Source of the DNA: Candidatus Nanoarchaeia archaeon | GTDB taxonomy: Archaea > Nanobdellota > Nanobdellia > Woesearchaeales > UBA525 | NCBI GenBank assembly: GCA_028279755.1 | Contig: JANQNB010000008.1 | Coordinates: 1 to 64,000, forward strand | Reading direction: 5' to 3' | Length of the DNA: 64,000 bases | In this document: positions 54,854-63,253 of the stretch, in pieces | How positions within the stretch are numbered: position 1 is the first letter of the stretch | Layout of the letters: every line of letters starts with the position of its first letter | The notes under the pieces: model-generated | Told to the model about the DNA's origin: nothing | What the model saw: the letters and a program-made list of their open reading frames with translations, nothing else | Database searches by the model: none | Translations under genes and position numbers: made by a program

Positions 54854-57202
54854 GTGACTGCTCCATTCGACCGAAGGCAATTTCTTGCTGGCGCTGCCGC
54901 TGTAGGCGTTACTACTGCTCTTCCCGGCATTGCTTTAGCAACAGACAGACCTATTCCTCGACCAGTCGCAGCAAGGCAAGTGCAGTCAGAAAAAGATATA
55001 CGAAGCCTGCTCGAAGGACTCCGATGTGTCAGCCCTGGAATCAACCAGGCACTGCGCGAAGAGTCATGGAGACTTGAACGACGCATCCTAGCCGGCGAAA
55101 TCCCTGCAGAACACGTGCAGCAGGAACTCGAGAACTTCGAGTACATGCTCGCAACCACAGCACATCAAGGCCTGCAGGAACTCGAGTTCCGACGCCACGA
55201 ATTCCGAGAGATGCGCACAGCCATGCCTGACTACGAGGACCGCAGTCTCAAGGACATGACAACGCTCCACAAAGCCGCGACCGCAGTCCCGGAAATCGAC
55301 GGCTTCATCGCCGCAGCAGCGAACAACGCAGGACTGCACGGCACCAACTGGGGCACGACCGCATGGGTCGCCAACCCGACAGACCAGACAGTCACTGTCA
55401 CCTTCTACGCTGGCAACGCCAACGTGCCGGCAAGCACAGATCCGGAAGGATTTTTCCAACGAACACTCGCTCCAGGACAATCAGCACAGATCGAGAACAT
55501 CATGGCAGGCTTCCCAGGCGTGCCAGCACCAGCAGCGATCTTCTACAAGATCGACGGCGCACCCGCAGACCAGATCGTCATCAACTCACGAACATTCACA
55601 CTCGCACCGCATGGGCAACCAGGATCGCTCGGCCAAGGCATCCCCGGCATGCTCACAAGCGCATTGCCAAACATTGGCCAGAGCCAGATCGCGCCCTTGA
55701 CACCAGATCCAGACCTGTATCGTGCCAACGTCGGAGTTTTGAACGCCGCACGTGCACCCACCAACTTCCGCCTCAGGATTCGTGGCAGTGGTGGAGCCAT
55801 TCTCAAAAAGAGAGATTTCACTCTGCCTCCTCTGAGTTGGGTACAGTTCACCAATGTCTTTGATCAGGTCGGCATGGACGCAATTCCCAACGCCTATGCT
55901 GAGCTCATTTCCATGAACGAGGACTGGACAACAAGCGGCACCAACCTCTTCTACATGTATGGAAGCATCGTTGACAATCAGAGCGGCGATCCCACGCTGA
56001 AAAAAGCACAGTGGGATCGGCCAGATGAGAACTACGAAGACTTCATCCCTGCAGTAGCACACTTGCCAGGAGCGATGGGCACCTTCTGGCGAACAGACGT
56101 CGACACAATCAACTGGCGTGGACCAACAGGGGCCCTGAGCAACTTCATCTACCTGCCTGAAGGCCAGGATAACTGCCCGCCACCGCAAGGCGAAGGCGTG
56201 CTCATGTCCGGCAACGGCTATGTCCACCATCCTGACGTGGTCCTCAGCCTCTTCGGACAGGACAGAAGCAAAGGCGCACTTTGGAATCCCGCTACAACAA
56301 GCCAGAACCGCTGGAGTCGAACTTATACAGTCGGCGAAAACGGCAGCTTTGGCCAAGGACTCGACGCGCTCGAACGGATCGTTCATGAGATCAAGGGCGA
56401 TGACGTCGGCCACATCGTCGGACTTGAACAGACTAGTGCTTTCCGAACCAACGTCGGCCTCGCAAATCCGAGCTGCCAAACATCATTCGTCGTGCTGACA
56501 TACTTCGACAGCGAAGGCAACTTCCTCAAGCAAGATACAAAGGAGTTGGAACCGCACGGCATGTACCAGTTCAACTGGCCGCTCGACAACCTCGGCGACG
56601 TCGTGAACGGACGCGTCGAGATCCAAAGCGACAACGGCGTGCTCGCCTACGCAAGCCGCGTCGACAACGAAACCGGCGACGCAGCAAGCATGGTCGCGCA
56701 GAGGGTGACGCCGATTAATCTTGACCAGGTTGTTGAGACTTGGATGCAGGAGAAACTTGATCCATTCTTAGATAATTACTTCTGGATTAATGTAGCGGAA
56801 TCAGACGATCTTTTCAATGAATCAAGTGCTTGGGGTAATCAACTACTCGCACTTATGTTTGCTGCTTCAGGCTACAGTGGAAGTCTCGATGAGTATAAGG
56901 AAATCTATCAAGGATGGTTTGATGGTAATCCAGACAACAGTGAGATCTGCCGAGATAGAGATCCTGTCTACCTTGATTTCAGAAGCAATCAGCGATGGGT
57001 GGGCATCCATGTTGGAGATCTTTGTAATAGATCAAACAATCCACTGAATGAAGGAGATGAGTTGACCGCTAAGGATGTTGTGAGAGATTTCTTCCGCTGG
57101 CGCTTGTTGACCAAACCTGCAGAGTATGGTGGAGATGCGGCAACTGGCCCCTCCATGGACTTTGATCCGACTTTTGATCAGCAGAATTTCTACCAGCCAT
57201 AG
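54854..57202 (+). CDS. Large Tat-exported surface protein with repeated beta domains
   Basis: Starts at a GTG with GAGGTG five bases upstream. DRRQFLAGAAAVG is a twin-arginine signal, ending near LPGIALA. After a helical region (about residues 50-150) come beta domains with a recurring theme of an N-rich opening and a hydrophobic-plus-acid end: GTNWGTTAWVANPTDQTVTV, GTFWRTDVDTINWRGPTG and AFRTNVGLANPSCQTSFVV. The last roughly 160 residues are different, acidic and tyrosine-rich, and coded with more AT-ending codons. Length is 782 residues. Function unknown, presumably envelope or attachment. Confidence 0.78.
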   Translation: MTAPFDRRQFLAGAAAVGVTTALPGIALATDRPIPRPVAARQVQSEKDIRSLLEGLRCVSPGINQALREESWRLERRILAGEIPAEHVQQELENFEYMLATTAHQGLQELEFRRHEFREMRTAMPDYEDRSLKDMTTLHKAATAVPEIDGFIAAAANNAGLHGTNWGTTAWVANPTDQTVTVTFYAGNANVPASTDPEGFFQRTLAPGQSAQIENIMAGFPGVPAPAAIFYKIDGAPADQIVINSRTFTLAPHGQPGSLGQGIPGMLTSALPNIGQSQIAPLTPDPDLYRANVGVLNAARAPTNFRLRIRGSGGAILKKRDFTLPPLSWVQFTNVFDQVGMDAIPNAYAELISMNEDWTTSGTNLFYMYGSIVDNQSGDPTLKKAQWDRPDENYEDFIPAVAHLPGAMGTFWRTDVDTINWRGPTGALSNFIYLPEGQDNCPPPQGEGVLMSGNGYVHHPDVVLSLFGQDRSKGALWNPATTSQNRWSRTYTVGENGSFGQGLDALERIVHEIKGDDVGHIVGLEQTSAFRTNVGLANPSCQTSFVVLTYFDSEGNFLKQDTKELEPHGMYQFNWPLDNLGDVVNGRVEIQSDNGVLAYASRVDNETGDAASMVAQRVTPINLDQVVETWMQEKLDPFLDNYFWINVAESDDLFNESSAWGNQLLALMFAASGYSGSLDEYKEIYQGWFDGNPDNSEICRDRDPVYLDFRSNQRWVGIHVGDLCNRSNNPLNEGDELTAKDVVRDFFRWRLLTKPAEYGGDAATGPSMDFDPTFDQQNFYQP

Positions 57203-57231
57203 CATTCCCGGCCACTTTAACATGGCACAAC

Positions 57232-57239
57232 TTTTAAAT
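57232..57239 (+). promoter_or_regulatory. TATA box of the giant cysteine-rich gene
   Basis: TTTTAAAT. The 23-nt spacing selects the ATG at 57263 rather than the in-frame ATG at 57248. Confidence 0.6.
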
Positions 57240-57262
57240 AGTACAGAATGGGCAAATCCTCT

Positions 57263-60200
57263 ATGAGGAGGGGAGGTTTGCGATTCATTCTGATCATGTC
57301 CTTGTTAAGTCTCACGCTGTTAACATCTTCAATAGCAACATGGTGCTCTGAATGCGATCCTTGGGATACTGTTTGTCTCAACACATGCACTCCAGACCCA
57401 ACTTGTGGATCTTTTGGCTGTGAAACGGGAGAAGGTTGCGGCGAAGATTTTCCTTGTCCTGCAGATTGTGGAGCTTGCGAAGGACAGACCTGTCATCCTA
57501 CTGGTGGATGTGAATCCGGCACTACATGCACCTCCTGTAACCTCTGTCAAGATATTAACGATGACTGCGATTATCCAGACACTTCTGTTTGCAGTGCGTA
57601 CAGCGTGAAGTGGTGTGACAATGATTGTACATGGGAGAATTGCCAGTCTGTAGCGTGCACCCAGGCGTCACATTGCGACGATGGCGATTGCAAGCTTGAT
57701 GCGTGCGACACGGGGAGCACTGGTTCGTATGTCTGCTACGATACCAGTTCGAACCGACCGAATGGATTTGGATGCACGGTTCCAGTGACTGGAAATTGTG
57801 AATATGGTACGTGCAAACAATCGTGTTCGAACCTGGCCGACAGTTTCTGCGAACCACCGACACCTCCGAACAGTGACTTGCATGACAGCTATTATTGTGC
57901 CGGAACAGAAAAATGCTACACGTGCGATGATGGCTACTCGTGGGACGGGAGTAACTGTGTTCAGGATTGCGTGAGCACATGCACGAGTGGCCAAGTCGGA
58001 CAAACACAATGCAAGCCCTTGAATCCTGACGTGGTACAGACGTGCAACGTCATCCAGGCCGGCTGTTACAAATGGCAAGACACGACTGACTGCTCAACAC
58101 AAGGAAAGACGTGTATCAATGGTGCATGCGACTATGACTGCAGTGGCTATGATGAATGCACTGTGCAAAGCGCAACCCGCTGCAGTTCCAATACACAACA
58201 GACGTGCGGTTATCACGGCAGCAATTGCCTCTACTGGGCTGGCAATGTTGATTGCACAGCCTTGCCGCCTGGCTATGACGCGACGTGCTGGTCTGGAAGT
58301 TGCACGAGCAACACGTGCAGCGAGACCTTCTACGACGGCATCGACTGCAACTACGACGACGGCGATGGCGACCTGACAGATGGTCATTGCGATCAGGGCT
58401 ATTGTGTCGAGGACAGTTGTGTCCCTGACTGCACCGGCCTGCAATGCGGGCCAGATCCGGTATGCCAGACCAGCTGCGGCACGTGCACTGACCCGCGGCA
58501 TCCGAACTGCCAAGGTGGCTCGTGCGTCTGCTTCTCTGACACCGAATGCGGCGCTGGTTACGTCTGCAACGCGACCGGCAATTGCGTCGCGTGCACGTCC
58601 TGCACCGGCGGCGAACCTTACTGCAACGGGAACACGCTCTACACCTGCAATCAGGGCTGCCAGGAATCAAGCGCGTGCGGCACGAACGAAGGGTGCTGCG
58701 GCGTCATCGGCCAGGGCAGTTGCGACAGCCTCACCGGCAATCCCTGGTGTGGTGCGTGCAGCGTCACGTGTACGCCGCCAGAGTATTGCCAGGACATCGG
58801 CGGCTGGCAGTGCAGCGACTGCATCCAATGCACTTTCCAGGATCCCTATTGCGACGGTGACCAATTGGTCGAGTGCAGCGGCGGGTGCGAAGAACGGACG
58901 ACGTGCACCAACGGTTGCAACTCCGGAGCGAACCCGCCAGCGTGCTACCCGGCAGCGCAAGTCTCCCTGACTTCAAACAACATGAACCCACCGGTGAACA
59001 CGCCCTTCACCCTCACTGCGACTGTGATCAACGGCATCGAGAACATCGACCTGTACGTCGACGATTCCTATGTCACGACAGAACCATGCATTGGCAACAT
59101 GCAGAGCTGCAGCGCGGAGTTCGACCGAGCAGAATCAGCCGCAAACCTCTACGTGTACAAGGTAGTGCACCAGAACAGCCAGGCGAACGCCCAGCTGAGC
59201 ATCCCGGTATGCGCACCAGCATGCAGTGCAGCGAGCACAACGTGCGGGCAACAAGTCGTGCCGAGCAACGGCTGCGGCTCGTGCGGCCAACTCTACGGCT
59301 CGAACTGCGTCGGGGATCCCGGCGGCCCAATCTGCTACCCTGACAACACGCCTGGCGCTGGCTGCGTGAACTGTACAGTGAACAACGCGCAAGGCGAGTG
59401 CAATGCCAACCAAGTCTGCATCAACTTCGACTGCAAGGCCTGCACTGACGACATTCCTGAAGAGGGCGACGTCGACTGCGGCGACATCTGGCAAGGCTAC
59501 GACTGCTCAGGATCTTACCACGTCGTCACCGGAACGAAATGCGCCGACCCCTTCCAGTTCTGCAATTCCAACGACCAATGCCAGGACCCGCAGATCGCGA
59601 TCGATCCAGCCCCGGCGAGCGTGGACGCGCACCCCGCAACGCCGTTCACTGTCGCCTTCGAGATCACGCCAGACCACGCAGACTTCGGCCTGAACGTCGT
59701 GGGCTGGCCGCACGACGCGACCTATGGCGACGGCTCGCCACGCACAGTCTCGTACACGCCAGGACACACAGAAACAGGAAGCCATGTCATGGACGTCCAG
59801 GTGTACAAAGGAACGCTTGGCGACATCTGGGGACAGGTGAGCGTGAACGTGGACGTGAGCTGTAACCCTGGCGCGAACAGCTACTATCGCTACTGCTGCG
59901 ACGTCGCGAGCACGTCCTATCCGCATTATCTTCCTGACGGCACGACCTGCACGCCCGACGGCATGGATCCAGGAGAGACCTGGTGGTGCCAGGCCGGCTT
60001 GTGCGAGCAATACTGCCAGGACAACGCGGCACAGCACTGCCACGGCGACATCATCTACTGGTATGACAGCTGCGGCAATCGCCAGGACAATTTTGTCCAG
60101 GACTGCTCCGCTTCCGGTCAGGTCTGCACTGAAGACGTGAGCGGACAGCCCCAATGCGAGGATCCGCCGACAACCTGCACTGGTGAGTACCGCTACGAAT

Positions 60201-61456
60201 GCCGCGGCCAGGAAGCAGTGAAGATCGACCTCGGCTGCGGCCTGGTGACAATCATCGACACCTGCGAGAGCGACGAAGTCTGCGAGGTGAGCGATGACGA
60301 CGCCTGGTGCCGACAGATGGGCGCATGCGAAGACCAGCCCGGCACAGTGCAATGCGGCGACGACTGCATCGACCCACTCACCGACCGGGACCATTGCGGC
60401 AATTGCTACAACGGCTGCGGCACGAACGAGCAATGCGTGGACGGCATGTGCGAACTCATCCCTGGCTGCCACGTCATCTGCGACAGCCACGACGACTGCG
60501 AAGAAGACTTCATCTGCGTCAATGGCGGGCATTGCACCCTGAGCCATTGCGAACCAGTGGACGTGCTCAACCAGAACGAAACCAATGTCGAGTACCTGGC
60601 GACAGAACTCCTGCGCAACGGCCTGGTCCAGGTCGAGACCAGGCTGCTCCTGGACGAATTCACCTTCGATGTCACCAACCTCGGCCCAGAGCCGCTGACC
60701 AACGTGACGATCACGACAGAATTCAAAAAGCTCATCGCAGCCCATGCCAACCAGCTCAATGTCCGCGGCGTTGACTACGACGTGCTGAACGAGGATCCCA
60801 TTCTCAGGTTCAAGATCGACGAACTGGAAGACTCATACCAGTTCAAGGTGCGCGCAGACCACGCTCTTGACCAGAGCCACATCAACTTTGTGAACATCCT
60901 CGACGTGCTCTACCTCTTCCCCGACCTGCTCAGCGCATGGAACGAGACCAAAGACGCGCTCACCATTGGCCTGAACAGCGAGTACGACGGCGAGCAGACG
61001 ACTTTCCATCTGACATTGAACCCTGACAAGGGTCTCGGTGGATTGTCTGTACCGCTCGACATCCCAAAATGCATGGCAAGCTACGTGGACCAGATGGACC
61101 TGAAAGGGAATTACCGCGTCGTGAAGGACGATCCCTTGATTGTCTGGCAGTTCGACGAGCTGAACAAGGCGACAGAGATCACGTTCAGCGTTCCCGGCGA
61201 CATCGACGAGGACTGCAAAGCGCAACTGAAAGCCATGGCCATCGCGCAACGGATCGGCAAGCCATTGAATCCCTGGCTCAGCCTCCTGCTCATCCCGGTC
61301 ATCGGCATCCTCCTCATCTTCTTCCAGCGCTTCACGCCGCAGAGCGTGGGCCGCGAGAAACTGAGCAAGCGCGAATTCCTCGCACTCGCCAAACAGCAAG
61401 GCCAGAGCGACGACGACGCGCTCAGGGAGTGGCAGGATTATAAACGACGATTCTAG
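57263..61456 (+). CDS. Giant cysteine-rich type I membrane surface protein
   Basis: A 1397-residue protein with signal peptide (LRFILIMSLLSLTLLTS), then about 1100 residues with very many cysteines in short loops (CGSFGCETGEGCGEDFPCPA, CTSCTGGEPYCNGNTLYTC). Beta domains without cysteine interrupt the pattern around residues 560-620 and 790-860. A conserved stalk (VVKDDPLIVWQFDELNK), a membrane helix (LLLIPVIGILLIFFQRF) and a cytoplasmic tail (LSKREFLALAKQQGQ) follow. The end matches the 814-residue paralogue at 50327. The first kilobase has more AT-ending codons than the rest. Confidence 0.82.
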   Translation: MRRGGLRFILIMSLLSLTLLTSSIATWCSECDPWDTVCLNTCTPDPTCGSFGCETGEGCGEDFPCPADCGACEGQTCHPTGGCESGTTCTSCNLCQDINDDCDYPDTSVCSAYSVKWCDNDCTWENCQSVACTQASHCDDGDCKLDACDTGSTGSYVCYDTSSNRPNGFGCTVPVTGNCEYGTCKQSCSNLADSFCEPPTPPNSDLHDSYYCAGTEKCYTCDDGYSWDGSNCVQDCVSTCTSGQVGQTQCKPLNPDVVQTCNVIQAGCYKWQDTTDCSTQGKTCINGACDYDCSGYDECTVQSATRCSSNTQQTCGYHGSNCLYWAGNVDCTALPPGYDATCWSGSCTSNTCSETFYDGIDCNYDDGDGDLTDGHCDQGYCVEDSCVPDCTGLQCGPDPVCQTSCGTCTDPRHPNCQGGSCVCFSDTECGAGYVCNATGNCVACTSCTGGEPYCNGNTLYTCNQGCQESSACGTNEGCCGVIGQGSCDSLTGNPWCGACSVTCTPPEYCQDIGGWQCSDCIQCTFQDPYCDGDQLVECSGGCEERTTCTNGCNSGANPPACYPAAQVSLTSNNMNPPVNTPFTLTATVINGIENIDLYVDDSYVTTEPCIGNMQSCSAEFDRAESAANLYVYKVVHQNSQANAQLSIPVCAPACSAASTTCGQQVVPSNGCGSCGQLYGSNCVGDPGGPICYPDNTPGAGCVNCTVNNAQGECNANQVCINFDCKACTDDIPEEGDVDCGDIWQGYDCSGSYHVVTGTKCADPFQFCNSNDQCQDPQIAIDPAPASVDAHPATPFTVAFEITPDHADFGLNVVGWPHDATYGDGSPRTVSYTPGHTETGSHVMDVQVYKGTLGDIWGQVSVNVDVSCNPGANSYYRYCCDVASTSYPHYLPDGTTCTPDGMDPGETWWCQAGLCEQYCQDNAAQHCHGDIIYWYDSCGNRQDNFVQDCSASGQVCTEDVSGQPQCEDPPTTCTGEYRYECRGQEAVKIDLGCGLVTIIDTCESDEVCEVSDDDAWCRQMGACEDQPGTVQCGDDCIDPLTDRDHCGNCYNGCGTNEQCVDGMCELIPGCHVICDSHDDCEEDFICVNGGHCTLSHCEPVDVLNQNETNVEYLATELLRNGLVQVETRLLLDEFTFDVTNLGPEPLTNVTITTEFKKLIAAHANQLNVRGVDYDVLNEDPILRFKIDELEDSYQFKVRADHALDQSHINFVNILDVLYLFPDLLSAWNETKDALTIGLNSEYDGEQTTFHLTLNPDKGLGGLSVPLDIPKCMASYVDQMDLKGNYRVVKDDPLIVWQFDELNKATEITFSVPGDIDEDCKAQLKAMAIAQRIGKPLNPWLSLLLIPVIGILLIFFQRFTPQSVGREKLSKREFLALAKQQGQSDDDALREWQDYKRRF

Positions 61457-61646
61457 ATTTGTAATCTCTCGTAAGAATTACGCTTGCTTCATCAGCTTTC
61501 CTGTAGGAGATTTGAGCTTGTCGCAGCGTCTCAGAAGGAATAAAATACGGTCGTGCTCCGAGCAATGCGAGAGCAATTCCTGCAACAATAAATCCTGTAC
61601 GTCTCGGGTCTTTTGCCACACTTCCAACCGTGATTCTGTTATTCAT
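61422..61646 (-). CDS. Small membrane protein
   Basis: Not recognised. A 74-residue protein from the ATG at 61646, with one hydrophobic segment (TGFIVAGIALALLGARPYF) and a charged C-terminal part. A minus-strand TATA-like sequence (GTTTATATG, 61717-61725) is about 70 nt upstream; the longer frame to 61742 would start above it. The end overlaps the giant gene by 35 nt. It may be a chance frame, though the hydrophobic segment argues for a gene. Confidence 0.45.
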   Translation of the reverse strand: MNNRITVGSVAKDPRRTGFIVAGIALALLGARPYFIPSETLRQAQISYRKADEASVILTRDYKSRIVVYNPATP

Positions 61647-61744
61647 ATGATTTCTTTCTTGAATCACGGAATCTTTCTGCGTAGCAACAGAATATCCCCG
61701 TATTGGGTCTTGCGCATATAAACCTGAAGGTTTTCCGCCCAAAA

Positions 61745-61752
61745 CATTTAAA
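61745..61752 (+). promoter_or_regulatory. TATA box of the PRC-barrel gene at 61800
   Basis: CATTTAAA region; the start at 61800 is about 47 nt away with GGGTGG between, so the mRNA has a leader. Confidence 0.5.
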
Positions 61753-61799
61753 TACCTCCTCGTCGATTGCTCCTGTGTCAGACTCCAAGGGTGGTATCC

Positions 61800-62066
61800 A
61801 TGCTGAAAATGAAGCGCATTAGCGAAACCTACGAAATGAAGGTCTTTACCGACACCGGCGACTACTTCGGCGACGTCGAGGAATCAATCGTGACAGCGAA
61901 CAAGATCTTCGGCTGGAGAGTGCGCGCAACAAAGAACAGCTTCCTCAACAAGGTCCTGGGCAGCGCGAAAGGCGTGATCGTCCCGCACCAGCTCGTCAAG
62001 AGCATCGGCGACATCATGATCATCAACAAGAGCGCCGTTCCAAGTTATAATCCGGACGAGGAATAA
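61800..62066 (+). CDS. PRC-barrel domain protein (second)
   Basis: An 88-residue single PRC-like barrel: KVFTDTGDYFGDVEESIVTA, then GSAKGVIVPHQLVKSIGDIM. It resembles the PRC proteins common in archaea rather than RimM. Tandem in-frame methionines at residues 1 and 4 make the start uncertain by three codons. It ends 1 nt from the convergent gene at 62068 and has no clear partner. Confidence 0.78.
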   Translation: MLKMKRISETYEMKVFTDTGDYFGDVEESIVTANKIFGWRVRATKNSFLNKVLGSAKGVIVPHQLVKSIGDIMIINKSAVPSYNPDEE

Positions 62067-62067
62067 A

Positions 62068-63123
62068 CTAATATTCTATCAATCTCCCTAAGCGACCTAG
62101 CGCATAGCGTTCTTCCTGCGCAAACTGTTCAGTAATACTGCCCCGGGTCAGACGCATCATGATGCCCAGCAGGTAGCTTTTCTCATGCTTCTGCAAGAAA
62201 CGTGGTTTCTCCCCGTCAAGCATGACGACTGTGCGGTTCATGTTCGCATGCACGTCGAACATCCTGCGACGCCAGCGAATGACAGGCGAATATTTTCTCG
62301 GAATGGTATTGCCCCGGTCTTGGGAATAGCGGATGACCTTGTCGAGCTGCGCCCATTGCTCTGCAGTCACGATCTCAAGTTCGCCACAGAGATCCTCCTG
62401 TTCCTCTGACGGTTGTCCAGCGTGGAGGACTTGATTGTATGTGCTGCCTGTCCGCCACTTGAGACGACGCCAGACCCGTCCAATGTGGCGTTTGTCGAAC
62501 ACATGCGGAACATGATACACTGCTCCCTTGTGCGTCCTTGGTTGTCGGCGTGACGGCACTTTGCTGAAATATGCCATGCCATTCCTTGCCAGTCGCTCGT
62601 CGAGATGCTCATCTTCCAATACCGGAAGCGGTCGGACTTCACGACCGATCCTCAAGAACTGGAGTGCGGGAGTCTCCTTTGGATGCTTATGGCGGTCATA
62701 CCAGCTCAGCACAGCTCGCTCGAGCATTTCCTGCCAGGTCGTCCGCATGTATGTATTGTCTGTACCAGGGATGCGCCACTTGAAGCCGATTGGCACTGGC
62801 TCGCTCAACGATAATGGAAAGTGCTCCATGAGCAGTTCAAAAGGCGTTGCGATGTCAGGACTTGTCAATCCCGGACGTTCTTCCTCACGCAACTCAAGAT
62901 AATTGCCGTAGCGCACCTTGGCTTTGGAATCAGCAGAGCCAGTATTGGCCTCGACCTCAAGCGGGATTCTGACGATGAGCACTTCCGGATGGCGCATGTG
63001 ATCCATGAGAATCCGGGCAATCCCGATCGGGTTCTGGCGCGGATACGTGTATTCCGGCTGCTTGAGCAGCTGGGGAATGCTTGGAGGATCGAACAGGACC
63101 CGTTTTCTGCCGCGATGTGCCAT
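62068..63123 (-). CDS. Orphan basic protein
   Basis: Not recognised. The 351 residues are rich in arginine, histidine and tryptophan (WRRLKWRTGSTYNQVLHAG, YSPVIRWRRRMFDVHANMN), suggesting nucleic acid contact, but no known motif is visible. There is no signal peptide. A minus-strand TATA-like GATAAAGC lies 20 nt before the ATG at 63123. Size and basic character resemble the 537-residue orphan at 48604 but no sequence match was evident. Confidence 0.6.
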   Translation of the reverse strand: MAHRGRKRVLFDPPSIPQLLKQPEYTYPRQNPIGIARILMDHMRHPEVLIVRIPLEVEANTGSADSKAKVRYGNYLELREEERPGLTSPDIATPFELLMEHFPLSLSEPVPIGFKWRIPGTDNTYMRTTWQEMLERAVLSWYDRHKHPKETPALQFLRIGREVRPLPVLEDEHLDERLARNGMAYFSKVPSRRQPRTHKGAVYHVPHVFDKRHIGRVWRRLKWRTGSTYNQVLHAGQPSEEQEDLCGELEIVTAEQWAQLDKVIRYSQDRGNTIPRKYSPVIRWRRRMFDVHANMNRTVVMLDGEKPRFLQKHEKSYLLGIMMRLTRGSITEQFAQEERYALGRLGRLIEY

Positions 63124-63223
63124 ACTCTCAGGAATCCTTTGCGCTTTATCTGCCTTTCCTTGTATATGCTGAATTCAGCCTCTCTGGCGGCTCTCCACAG
63201 CTTTTGCAGGGCGTCCGGCAACA

Positions 63224-63231
63224 CTTTTAAA
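63224..63231 (+). promoter_or_regulatory. TATA box of the last gene
   Basis: CTTTTAAA; ends 22 nt before the ATG at 63254. Confidence 0.55.
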
Positions 63232-63253
63232 CCCCTTCTGCCCACTGGAGGCC

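Noticed and set aside
59507-60745. Minus-strand 412-codon open frame inside the giant cysteine-rich gene
   Set aside because: Composition of long Ala/Val/Asp runs is the mirror of GC-ending codons on the sense strand; no domain or promoter.
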